Of a DNA stretch of 64,000 nt, positions 19,334-27,201 are shown in pieces. A model generated the notes under the pieces. It saw only the letters and a program-made list of their open reading frames with translations, was not told where the DNA came from and did not search any database. The first letter of the stretch is position 1. Every line of letters begins with the position of its first letter. The stretch is from the NCBI RefSeq assembly GCF_050389775.1, contig NZ_CP177144.1, positions 2,604,001 to 2,668,000 of the forward strand, given 5' to 3'. Position numbers and translations under genes: made by a program. The stretch comes from Marinibacterium sp050389775 (GTDB lineage: Bacteria > Pseudomonadota > Alphaproteobacteria > Rhodobacterales > Rhodobacteraceae).

Positions 19334-20386
19334 TCATTTACCTCGGTTCATGGAATAACGGTCGGCGAAGAGCGCGACGATCAGCAGAAGGCCCACGCAG
19401 CCGACCTGCCAGACGGGGTTCAGCCCGCCCTGCAACATGGCCGTCTTGAGCGTGACGATGAGCAGCACGGCGGCCAGCACGCCGGGAATGGCGCCCTTGC
19501 CCCCGTCGATGGCCACCCCGGCCAGCATGACGGCGGTCAGCGCCTCAAGCTCGAGGTTCAGGCCGATGTTGGGCCGGCCGCTGCCCAGCCAGGCGATCGA
19601 GACAAAGCCCGCGGTGCCGCAGAGCGCGCCGGTGATGGTGTAGATGATGAACCGCAGCCGATCGACGGCGATGCCCGACAGGTGCGCGGCCTTTTCGCCG
19701 GCGCCCATGGCATAGATCCAGCGGCCCCAGGAGGTCTGCCAGAGCAGCAGGATGGCCACCAGGTAGGCCGGCACGACCAGCCAGAGGAAAGGCAGGGGCA
19801 GGATGCCCCAGCTGCCCCGGCCCCAGGTTGTCAGCCAGGCCGGCAAGCCGCCCAGCGAGGCGCCGTTGGTCAGGGCCAGGGCGCTGCCGGAATAGAGGTA
19901 GAACGTGCCCAGCGTCAGGATCAGCGGGGTGACGCGCAGCGTGTTGACCAGCCAGCCGTTGAACGCGCCCAGCACGGCGCCGAGCAGCGGGCAGAGGATG
20001 ATCAGCCCCCAGGCCGGCAGGCCCGCGGAAAAGGCCATGGTGCCCAGAACGGCGGTCAGCGACACGGTGCCCCCGACCGACAGGTCGACGCCCGATCCGC
20101 CGATCACCACCAGCCCCTGGCCCAGGGCCACCAGGGCCAGCAGGGTCGAGAATTGCAGGACCGAGGTCATCGTACAGGGAGACAGCACCCAGGGCTGCAC
20201 GGTGACCAGGAACAGCAGCAGCGCGGCCCAGAGCACCATCAGCATGATCACGACCAGGTGGCTGCGCAACCCGTGCAGCCGGGCCAGCATGGCCGGGCTG
20301 AGGCGCGCGGATGGTCCGGTTCGGCCGCCGGGGTCGGTCGGGCCGCCCGGGCCGGTTGCGGGGCGGGGGGTGCTCGGGGCGGTCAT
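19334..20386 (-). CDS. Sugar ABC transporter permease (RbsC/LsrD/RhaQ-like), second
   Basis: 350 residues from ATG 20386, overlapping the stop of the first permease (ATGA). The first ~30 residues are a Pro/Gly/Thr-rich cytoplasmic tail (TPRPATGPGG), then about ten hydrophobic helices with the CUT2 signature VDLSVGGTVSLTAVLG near residue 90 and ALTAVMLAGVAIDGGKGAIPG near 290 (region). CUT2 systems that use two different permeases include LsrCD and RhaPQ, which fits the LsrB/RhaS-like binding protein here. It starts right after the other permease and leads into the M20 gene. Confidence 0.92.
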   Translation of the reverse strand: MTAPSTPRPATGPGGPTDPGGRTGPSARLSPAMLARLHGLRSHLVVIMLMVLWAALLLFLVTVQPWVLSPCTMTSVLQFSTLLALVALGQGLVVIGGSGVDLSVGGTVSLTAVLGTMAFSAGLPAWGLIILCPLLGAVLGAFNGWLVNTLRVTPLILTLGTFYLYSGSALALTNGASLGGLPAWLTTWGRGSWGILPLPFLWLVVPAYLVAILLLWQTSWGRWIYAMGAGEKAAHLSGIAVDRLRFIIYTITGALCGTAGFVSIAWLGSGRPNIGLNLELEALTAVMLAGVAIDGGKGAIPGVLAAVLLIVTLKTAMLQGGLNPVWQVGCVGLLLIVALFADRYSMNRGK

Positions 20387-21345
20387 GCCGGGCTCCTCGA
20401 CTTGATCAGGTGGTTGAGGCGGCCGCTGGCCACTTCGATGGCCAGCACGGCCAGCAGCAGCCCGCCGGTCACGACGGTCTGCCACAGCGAGGGCACGCCC
20501 ATCATCAAAAGGCCGTTCTGGATGATCCGCAGCAGGGCCACGCCCAGCACGGTGCCGATGATCGAACACCGCCCGCCGGTGATGGCCGTGCCACCCAGGA
20601 TCACGGCCGCGATGGCTTCGAGCCCGATGGCCGTGCCGACGGTCATGGTCACGTTGCGATAGGTGGCGATGAAGATGATCGCCGCCGCGCCGCCGAGCGC
20701 GCCGCTGATCACATGGGTCAGCACGCGGATGCGGGTGACGGGCAGGCCCGACAGCCGGGCGCGCAGCTCGGAATGGCCGACGGCCAGGATGTGCAGGCCG
20801 AAACTGGTCCGGCGCAGCATCAGCCAGATCGCCCCGTAGAGCGCGGCAATGCCCCAGATCGTCATCGGCAGGCCGAAAAGGGGCGTGGCCAGCGCCTGGG
20901 TCAGCGTGTCGGGCACGCCCGACATCCATTGCCCGCCGAGATAGAGATAGATGGCCATGCGCAAGACGCCCATGATGCCCAGCGTGCCGACGATCGGCGG
21001 GATCTGCCCGCCGACGACCACGCCGGCCACGCCCAGCCCGATCACCGCGCCCACCGCCGGGCCGATCAGCAGCACCGCCAGCAGCGGCCAGCCGTCGAAC
21101 AGGGCCTGGCCGACGAACAGCGCGCAGAACCCCATGGCAATGCCGATCGAGATGTCGACCGCGCCCATGGCCATCAGCAGGGTCATGGCCAGCCCGATGA
21201 CCAGCAGTTCGTAGCTGTTGCGCAGCACGGTCTGGGCATTGGCCAGCGTGGCGTAATTCGGCTCGATCAGGGCAAACAGGGTGGCCGTCACCAGACAGGC
21301 CAGGGCCAGCGTCAGCTCGCGTCCGTGGTCGGACCAGATGTTCAT
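20383..21345 (-). CDS. Sugar ABC transporter permease (RbsC/LsrC/RhaP-like), first
   Basis: 320 residues, polytopic, with AVDISIGIAMGFCALF near residue 62-77 and GLEAIAAVILGGTAITGG near 242-259, both conserved in CUT2 permeases. It would form a heterodimeric channel with the next gene product. It sits 86 nt after the binding-protein gene. Confidence 0.93.
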   Translation of the reverse strand: MNIWSDHGRELTLALACLVTATLFALIEPNYATLANAQTVLRNSYELLVIGLAMTLLMAMGAVDISIGIAMGFCALFVGQALFDGWPLLAVLLIGPAVGAVIGLGVAGVVVGGQIPPIVGTLGIMGVLRMAIYLYLGGQWMSGVPDTLTQALATPLFGLPMTIWGIAALYGAIWLMLRRTSFGLHILAVGHSELRARLSGLPVTRIRVLTHVISGALGGAAAIIFIATYRNVTMTVGTAIGLEAIAAVILGGTAITGGRCSIIGTVLGVALLRIIQNGLLMMGVPSLWQTVVTGGLLLAVLAIEVASGRLNHLIKSRSPA

Positions 21346-21431
21346 CGTTGCATCCCGGGGTCTTGTTGCTCGAGGGGGCCGCCCGGCGCAGCGGTCGCGC
21401 GGCCCGTTGGTGTCATGCGGGGGTGCCCCGG

Positions 21432-22439
21432 TCAGAAGTCGAAATCGTTGACGTTCTCGGCCGTGAAGACCGCCGGTTCGCCCAGCAGCAGGATGCCCGT
21501 CTCGGCATCGAAGGTGACCGGCGCGTCAAAGGTCGGCACGGTGTTCTCGGCGGCAAAGGGGGTGCCCTCGATCAGCTGCTTGCCGGCCCAGACGGTCAGG
21601 TAGCCCAGCTTGTAGGGGTCCCACAGCACCGAGAACCCGAAGGCGCCGCTTTCAATGTAGCTGCGCACGGTGTTGGGGCTGCAATAGCCGGTGCCGATGA
21701 TCTCGCCGGTCTTGCCCGCGGCCTCGATGGCCTGGCCGACACCCGGGCAGGTCGAGGACGCCACCGAGATCACCGCGTCCAGCTCGGGCGTGGCCGAGAT
21801 CAGGTCCGAGGTCAGCTGCGCCGCCCGTTCGGCCGTGCCGCCGGCATATTGCGGGTCGAGCAGGGTCATCTCGGGGTATTCGGCCGCCGCGCGTTCCTGC
21901 ATGAAGCCGATCCAGGCGTTCAGGTTCGACGAGGTCGCCTCGCCCGAGACGATGCCGATGGTCGCGTCCTTGCCCACCCGTTCGGCCAGCTCGTCGATGA
22001 TCGTGTAGCCCAGCCCCTCGTCGGTGGCCTGGGCGACATAGACCGGACGGCCGCTGTCGGCGGCATCGCTGTCGGAGGTGAACAGGACCGCGTCCGAGGC
22101 CTCGGCTTGCTGGACCAGCGGGGTCATGGCCGAGGCGTCGATGACGCTGACCGAGATGGCATCGACGCCCCGGGCAATCAGGCTCTGGACGATCTGCAGC
22201 TGGTCGACGGGGTTGGCATCGACGGGGCCGGTATAGATGAACTCGACACCCAGGTCCTCGCCCGCGGCCAGGCCGCCGGCTTCCATCGAGTTGAAATAGG
22301 GAATGCCGATCAGCTGCGGCACGAAGGCGACCGAGGGCGTGTCCTGGGCCAGGGCGGGGCCGGCGGTGGCGGCGGCCAGGCCCAGCGTGGCGGCGGTCAG
22401 GGCCAGCAGGCTGGCGCGGGGGGACGGGGTCTTGGGCAT
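21432..22439 (-). CDS. Sugar ABC transporter substrate-binding protein, LsrB/RhaS-like
   Basis: 335 residues from ATG 22439, which gives a clean signal peptide ending ATAGPALAQ. The mature type I binding protein begins FVPQLIGIPYFNSMEAGG and ends GILLLGEPAVFTAENVNDFDF-like (region about 315-335), a C-terminal pattern shared with LsrB and RhaS. These bind furanosyl-borate/AI-2 or rhamnose, but relatives carry other sugars. Context (M20 deacylase, GATase1-like protein) does not match known AI-2 or rhamnose loci, which have kinase and aldolase genes. Ligand therefore open. Confidence 0.92.
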   Translation of the reverse strand: MPKTPSPRASLLALTAATLGLAAATAGPALAQDTPSVAFVPQLIGIPYFNSMEAGGLAAGEDLGVEFIYTGPVDANPVDQLQIVQSLIARGVDAISVSVIDASAMTPLVQQAEASDAVLFTSDSDAADSGRPVYVAQATDEGLGYTIIDELAERVGKDATIGIVSGEATSSNLNAWIGFMQERAAAEYPEMTLLDPQYAGGTAERAAQLTSDLISATPELDAVISVASSTCPGVGQAIEAAGKTGEIIGTGYCSPNTVRSYIESGAFGFSVLWDPYKLGYLTVWAGKQLIEGTPFAAENTVPTFDAPVTFDAETGILLLGEPAVFTAENVNDFDF

Positions 22440-22539
22440 GAGTGTGTTTCTCCGTGTTGGTCGTGAAACTGCTTGGCAGCGGTATTGGCGGCGAAATGGC
22501 CGCTTGGTGGAGGCCCGGTCGCCCGGACCCCGGGCCGGC

Positions 22540-23388
22540 CTACTGGCGCAGCCGTTCGTCCAGCGCCCGGGCATCGGGATGGGCGCCGGTGATCAGCGAG
22601 ACGATCTCGTCCGGGTCGGTTTCCGACCGGTGGCGCTCGGCGATCTTGTGGCCCCGGCGGAAGACGCACATGCGGTCCGAGACCTCGAAGACATCGGCGA
22701 TGTTGTGGCTGATCAGCACCACGGCACAGCCCCGTTCGGCGAGCCGGCGGGCCAGCGACAGGACCTTGCGCGTCTCGGCCACGGCCAGGGCGGCGGTGGG
22801 TTCGTCCATGATGACCACCCGGGCATCCAGGTTCAGCGCCCGGCTGATCGCCACGGCCTGGCGCTGGCCACCCGACAGCCCGCCGACCAGCGCGCGGGTG
22901 TCGTGGATATGGGCGTCCAGCGTCTTGAGCAGCTCGGCCACCCGGGCCTGCATCTCGCGCCGGCGCAGGAAGGGCAGGCCCAGCACCCGGCGCGTCAGCT
23001 CGTGACCCAGGAAGACATTCTCGGCCACGGTCAGGTTCTCGCTGAGCGCCAGCTCCTGGTAGATCGTCGCGATGCCATGTTCGGCGGCGTCCTTGGGCGA
23101 GGCGAAGCGCACGGCCTGTCCGGCCATTTCCAGCGTGCCGTCACTGGCCGGATGGGCTCCGGCCAGGACCTTGACGAAGGTTGTCTTGCCCGCGCCGTTG
23201 TCACCCAGCAGGGCGGTGACCTCGCCGGCGCGGATGTCCATGTCGACACCGGCCAGCGCGGTCAGCGCGCCGAACCGCTTGGTGATGCCGCGCGCCCGGA
23301 CCAGGACATCGCCGGGCAGGGCGCCCTCGCCGAAACGGGGCGCGTCGGCGGGGCTGGATGTGCTGGCCTGCGGGGGTGCGGCGGTCAT
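22540..23388 (-). CDS. Sugar ABC transporter ATPase, single-domain (FrcA type)
   Basis: 282 residues with one NBD: Walker A GDNGAGKTT near residue 62, GLSGGQRQAVAISRAL signature near 165, Walker B VVIMDEPTAAL near 190 and H-loop LISHN. Most CUT2 ATPases are ~500-residue double domains; this single-domain form would dimerise, as in FrcA. The first ~28 residues are a Pro/Ser/Ala-rich tail. It lies between the GATase1-like gene (4-nt gap) and the binding-protein gene. Confidence 0.93.
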   Translation of the reverse strand: MTAAPPQASTSSPADAPRFGEGALPGDVLVRARGITKRFGALTALAGVDMDIRAGEVTALLGDNGAGKTTFVKVLAGAHPASDGTLEMAGQAVRFASPKDAAEHGIATIYQELALSENLTVAENVFLGHELTRRVLGLPFLRRREMQARVAELLKTLDAHIHDTRALVGGLSGGQRQAVAISRALNLDARVVIMDEPTAALAVAETRKVLSLARRLAERGCAVVLISHNIADVFEVSDRMCVFRRGHKIAERHRSETDPDEIVSLITGAHPDARALDERLRQ

Positions 23389-23392
23389 GGTC

Positions 23393-24160
23393 TCAGCCCT
23401 CCTTGCCGGTCAGCCAGTCGAGGCAGTTCAGCCAGATCTGCCGATAGCCCGGCCAGTCGATGAAATCCTGCGGAAGCCAGTGCGGGCCGACATCCGACGC
23501 CCAGGCGATCGACCGGCCCTTGCCGGCGGTGCCGGCCACCAGCAGCGGATGCGCGCCGTCGCCCTGCGGCAGCGTGGCCACGACCTGGGCATCGGCCCGG
23601 GGCACGATCTCGTTGGCGCCCAGCAACAGCGGCCAGTCGCCTTCGATGCCCTTCATCAGAGGATGGGCCGCATCGGTGACCACGGCCGAAAAGCCTTCGG
23701 GCACCTCGACGCGGTCGTCGAAGGGCAGGCAGGTCACGGGCAGCACCTCTTCGACCGGCGTCTTGTGCCAGCGGCCCTTGCCGTCGATGCCCTGGAAGGT
23801 CAGATAACCGCCGATCATCATCAGCCCGCCGCCCTGCAGCGTCCAGTCACGCAGCAATTTCAGGCGGTTGGGCCGGGGCTGGCTGCGCAGGAAGACATCG
23901 GGCGGCAAGAGCAGGGTATTGGCCCCGATGTCCGACAGGATGATCACGTCCCATTGCGACAGCCCGTCCATGTCATAGGCCAGCTGGTCGACGGCCTCGT
24001 GGGCGGGCATGTAGGTCACGGCATATTCGTCGCCGTCCACGGCCTCGACGAAAGGCTTGCCGCCGAGATGGAAATTCACGCTGTTGAATTGGTCGAAGCC
24101 CTTGAAATGGGTTTCGGCCGTGACCCAGCTCTCGCCCAGCAGCAGCACGTTCTTGGTCAT
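23393..24160 (-). CDS. GATase1-like protein (glutamine amidotransferase fold, PF07090-like)
   Basis: 255 residues from ATG 24160. It starts TKNVLLLGESWVTAETHFKG, a hallmark of an uncharacterised class of cytosolic GATase1-like proteins seen beside sugar transport genes, and continues GGGLMMIGGYLTFQG near residue 110-125, where a nucleophile elbow would be. No Cys sits at the expected elbow (GGYLTF), so amidotransferase chemistry is unlikely; a carbohydrate-binding or hydrolase role has been suggested for ThuA-type relatives. It lies between lacI and the ATPase gene in one operon. Function unknown. Confidence 0.78.
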   Translation of the reverse strand: MTKNVLLLGESWVTAETHFKGFDQFNSVNFHLGGKPFVEAVDGDEYAVTYMPAHEAVDQLAYDMDGLSQWDVIILSDIGANTLLLPPDVFLRSQPRPNRLKLLRDWTLQGGGLMMIGGYLTFQGIDGKGRWHKTPVEEVLPVTCLPFDDRVEVPEGFSAVVTDAAHPLMKGIEGDWPLLLGANEIVPRADAQVVATLPQGDGAHPLLVAGTAGKGRSIAWASDVGPHWLPQDFIDWPGYRQIWLNCLDWLTGKEG

Positions 24161-24222
24161 GGTCGTTCTTGGTCCTTTGGGTTGTTCCGTGTCATCCGAC
24201 ACCAGTCGTTCAACGGGGCGGT

Positions 24223-25278
24223 TCAGCGCCCCGTGCGGCCGGGCGGCGGCCCGACCGAGGCCCGGCGCATCAGCGCGACGGGCAGTTTCAGGCAGGCCGG
24301 TTCGCTGTCGTCGCCCGGCGCCGGCGGGGCGGTCAGCCGGTCGCAGAGCAGCCCGACCGCCGCATCGGCCAGCGCATGGATCGGGTGGCGGATGGCCGTG
24401 ATCGGCGGGTCCATGAAATCCAGCGGGGCCATGTCGTCGAAGGTCACCACCGAGATCTCGCGCCCCGGGCGCAGCCCGCGCGCGCGCATGACTTCCAGCG
24501 CGCCCATGAAGATCGCGTCCGACCCGGTGAACAGCGCCGTCACCTCGGGCGCCTCGTCCAGCAGCCGGTGCATCGCCTGGCGCCCGTGGTCGGCATCGTG
24601 CTCGCCATGGGCGACCATGTGGATGCGCGCCCCGGGGCCGGCCGCGGCCACCGCCCGGGCAAAGCCCGCGCCCCGTTCGATGGTGCTCATCAGGTTCTCG
24701 GGCCCGCCGATATAGGCGAAATCGCGGTGGCCGGCCTCGACCAACACCTCTCCGGCCAGGGCGCCGCCCTGGTCGTTGTCGGAAAACACCTTGGGCACGC
24801 GGGTGCCGGGAATGTCCTCGTCCACCAGCACGACCCGCGCGGCATTGTCGTTGACCAGCCGGGCCAGCGCGCCGTCATCGGCGCGGTTGGTGGCAAAGAG
24901 CAGCCCGTCGAACACCCCGTGCGACAGCCGGTCAAAGCTCTTGGCCTCGCCGTCGATCCGGTTGAGCGTCGAGGACAGGATAACCGACCGGCCGCGATCC
25001 AGGCTGACCGCCTCGGTGGCCGCGGCAAAGCGCGAGAAGAACGGGTTGGCGATGTCGGGCAGGGCCAGGCCGATCGTGTCCGACCGGCCCAGCGACAGCG
25101 ACCGCGCATGGGGGTTGGGCCGGTAGTTCAGCGCCGTGATGGCCGCGTTGATCCGTTTGACCGTGTCCTCGGGCAGGGTGATCGCCCCGTTGAGAAACCG
25201 CGACACCGTCGGCGCGGCCAGCCCGGCATGGCGGGCGACGTCCTTCAGGCGGGCAGGTTTGGAAGTTGGCTCGGTCAT
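24223..25278 (-). CDS. LacI-family transcriptional regulator
   Basis: 351 residues. N-terminal LacI HTH (RLKDVARHAGLAAPTVSRFL, residues 9-28) with hinge-helix region RPNPHARSL near 52-60, followed by a periplasmic-binding-like sugar domain (SDTIGLALPDIANPFFS). It is the first gene of the minus-strand operon that continues with the GATase1-like gene and the sugar transporter, and two LacI-type operators sit 21-43 nt upstream of its start. It probably represses the whole operon including itself until the imported sugar or a derivative binds. Confidence 0.93.
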   Translation of the reverse strand: MTEPTSKPARLKDVARHAGLAAPTVSRFLNGAITLPEDTVKRINAAITALNYRPNPHARSLSLGRSDTIGLALPDIANPFFSRFAAATEAVSLDRGRSVILSSTLNRIDGEAKSFDRLSHGVFDGLLFATNRADDGALARLVNDNAARVVLVDEDIPGTRVPKVFSDNDQGGALAGEVLVEAGHRDFAYIGGPENLMSTIERGAGFARAVAAAGPGARIHMVAHGEHDADHGRQAMHRLLDEAPEVTALFTGSDAIFMGALEVMRARGLRPGREISVVTFDDMAPLDFMDPPITAIRHPIHALADAAVGLLCDRLTAPPAPGDDSEPACLKLPVALMRRASVGPPPGRTGR

Positions 25279-25298
25279 GGGATGAGGATGGAATCATG

Positions 25299-25321
25299 AA
25301 ACCGGTTTAGTAAATCGCTTT
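25299..25321. promoter_or_regulatory. Tandem LacI-family operators
   Basis: AAACCGGTTT (25299-25308, perfect palindrome) and AAATCGCTTT (25312-25321) both fit the LacI-family pattern AAAnCGnTTT with the central CpG. Their centres are 13 bp apart, a little over one helical turn. They are immediately upstream of the lacI start at 25278. Confidence 0.8.
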
Positions 25322-25937
25322 AGTGAGATGGGAACGTGATCTGATGTACAATTTTTGCCGTTTGCTGGAAAAATGGGCGTGGATTTGGGGTGATCTGCCC
25401 GGCGGATGGGCGTGACCGTCATGCGATTGTCATGCCGGGCCGGGTGACGCGGGGGGAATCACTCGCCCCCGCAGATCGGCTGGGGGTGCCTGCACGGGGT
25501 GAGGTGGCGGGATGGCCATTCGGCATTCCGCCCGCGCCGGCGGTCTTGGGGTGTCGGGCTTGGGCAGGTGATCCGCGTGACATCACCCCGCGGATCTGAC
25601 GAGCCGGCAGGCGGCCCCGGCACGGGGCGCCGGAGGCGTGGGCCTTCACGCGGGTCGTCAGCTGGTCGGGGCAGTCAACCCCGGGGGCAAGCGGTCAGCC
25701 CGGGAGCAAGTCTCAGCGAGGCGGGACACGGTCAGAAGCGGAAACCGTCGACCGCGGCCATGTATATGCACGCCGCGCCCTCGGCCTCCGCGCCGGCTCG
25801 GCGCAAGCTGCGCCCCCGACTTGCGCACCGGGTAGTATATGCAAGCGGCCCCCTCGGCCTCCGCACCGGGTAGACGCAAACGGCACCTTTGGCCTCCGCT
25901 CCGTGTCTTTCACCGGGCGCGGACGTCGGACCGGCCA
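25322..25937. other. Gene-free intergenic region between lacI and enolase-superfamily gene
   Basis: About 600 nt without a convincing gene. 25322-25400 is AT-richer (GATGTACAATTTTTGCC) and may hold the lacI operon promoter. 25400-25740 shows no recognised feature. 25760-25905 contains imperfect repeats (separate entry). Small open frames on the minus strand only translate these repeats. Confidence 0.55.
25763..25903. repeat. Imperfect direct repeats with CCTCGGCCTCCGC core
   Basis: Three related units at about 25763-25797, 25836-25872 and 25873-25903. Units 1 and 2 share TATATGCA then CCCTCGGCCTCCGC and CCGG; unit 3 is diverged (CCTTTGGCCTCCGC). Between units 1 and 2, GCGCAAG (25801-25807) can pair with CTTGCGC (25820-25826). 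The TATATGC blocks are striking in this GC-rich DNA. It could be part of a dispersed intergenic family. Confidence 0.6.
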
Positions 25938-27053
25938 TCAGCCCGGATGCGTGCTGACCTGGTAGTGCGAGCGGGCCAGCCATTCGGGCGCGGGATCGAC
26001 CCCCCAGCCCGGCGCGTCGGTCACCACGGCCTGGCCGTCCCGGATCTCGTAGGGGTCCGAGGTGAACAGCCCGTATTGCCAGGGATAATAATCTGCCCCC
26101 TCGATCGAGAACTCCAGGTACTTGCCCGCATTGGGAATGGCCCGCAGCAGGTGCATGGTGAACAGCGTGACCATCGACAGATTGGCTGCATGGGGCGTGA
26201 TCGGCAGGCCCGCCGCTTCGGCCATGCGGCAGACCCGCAGGGTGCGGGCAATGCCGCCCAGGTAACAGATGTCGGGCTGGGGCACGTCGACGATGCGCCG
26301 GTCGATCATGCCTTTCCAGTTGGCCATCATGCAATCCTGCTCGCCGCCGGTGACGTCGATCTCAAGCGCGTCGGTCACCTGCTTGGTCTGGTCGAACTCC
26401 CAGTAGGGGCAGGGCTCTTCGTAATGCGAGATGCCGTGATCCTGGAGCATGCGCCCGACCTCGATGGCCCGGGCCGGGGAATAGCAGGAATTGGCATCGA
26501 CCAGCAGGGCCACGTCGTCGCCCAGGGCCCGGCGCATGGTCGGCACGATCTCTTCGGTGCGGCCCGGCCATTCGTCGGTGTCACGCCCGACCTCGGCGCC
26601 GATGCGGAACTTGAAGGCATCGAACCCATGGTCATCGCGCAGCCGGGCCATGCGCGCGGCCTCGTCCGCCGGGGTGATGTCGCGCTTCATCGACGAGCCA
26701 TAGGCCCGCACCGACCCCGGCGTACCGCCGATCAAGGCACAGACCGGCAGGCCCTGGCGCCGGCCCAGCAGGTCCCAGATCGCCGTGTCCACGCCGCCCA
26801 TGGCCCGGCGCAGGTAGGCCCCGGGAAACTTGTGCTCGCGGTCGCGCACCAGGTCCATCGCGGCGTCGATCTCGGCTAGCCCGTCGCAGGGCAGGCCCAG
26901 CACATGCGGCGCGACCTGGCGGTGCAGCACCTGGGCCGTGATGTCGGCGCAATAGGGCGCGACCTGGCCCCAGCCGGTGGCGCCGTCTTCGGTGGTCAGG
27001 CGTACAAAACAGACGAACGCGTCCGTGAAGGTTTCGATCGAAGTGATTTTCAT
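25938..27053 (-). CDS. Mandelate racemase/muconate-lactonizing enzyme family protein
   Basis: 371 residues from ATG 27053 (MKITSIETFTD); longer in-frame starts reach into the divergent promoter. Enolase-superfamily hallmarks are present in order: K-x-R pair in FKFRIGAEVG near residue 150, metal ligands Asp in LVDANSCY, Glu in YEEPCPYWEFD and Glu in GGEQD, and His in LPITPHAAN near 300. The His with an upstream PDI suggests a mandelate-racemase-type His-Asp dyad, so acid-sugar dehydration or racemisation is likely. Divergent from a MocR regulator. Specific substrate cannot be read. Confidence 0.9.
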   Translation of the reverse strand: MKITSIETFTDAFVCFVRLTTEDGATGWGQVAPYCADITAQVLHRQVAPHVLGLPCDGLAEIDAAMDLVRDREHKFPGAYLRRAMGGVDTAIWDLLGRRQGLPVCALIGGTPGSVRAYGSSMKRDITPADEAARMARLRDDHGFDAFKFRIGAEVGRDTDEWPGRTEEIVPTMRRALGDDVALLVDANSCYSPARAIEVGRMLQDHGISHYEEPCPYWEFDQTKQVTDALEIDVTGGEQDCMMANWKGMIDRRIVDVPQPDICYLGGIARTLRVCRMAEAAGLPITPHAANLSMVTLFTMHLLRAIPNAGKYLEFSIEGADYYPWQYGLFTSDPYEIRDGQAVVTDAPGWGVDPAPEWLARSHYQVSTHPG

Positions 27054-27105
27054 ATGTCCCGCGCCATGGCCCGAATTGATGTGCGTGCCGGCAAATTGTA
27101 GAAGG

Positions 27106-27151
27106 AATGGACTGAAGAACAGATCCATTTCGCGCAGGCTGTCGGACCAAT
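27106..27151. promoter_or_regulatory. Divergent MRE-superfamily/MocR intergenic region with inverted repeat
   Basis: AATGGA (27106-27111) and TCCATT (27124-27129) form an inverted repeat with a 12-bp gap, and GGACCAAT follows at 27144-27151. The same ACCAAT core recurs upstream of the DAO gene at 28804 and the GMC gene at 36328. The region is the natural place for MocR autoregulation. Operator role is inferred. Confidence 0.45.
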
Positions 27152-27201
27152 TGATCGGCCATCTGCGGCGGGCGGGCCCGGGTGGCCCGGTCAGGAGGGG
27201 C

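Noticed and set aside
25658..25879. Small minus-strand gene of about 73 residues
   Set aside because: It simply translates the imperfect repeats (GAEAEGAACIY-like), with no ribosome site or conserved motif.
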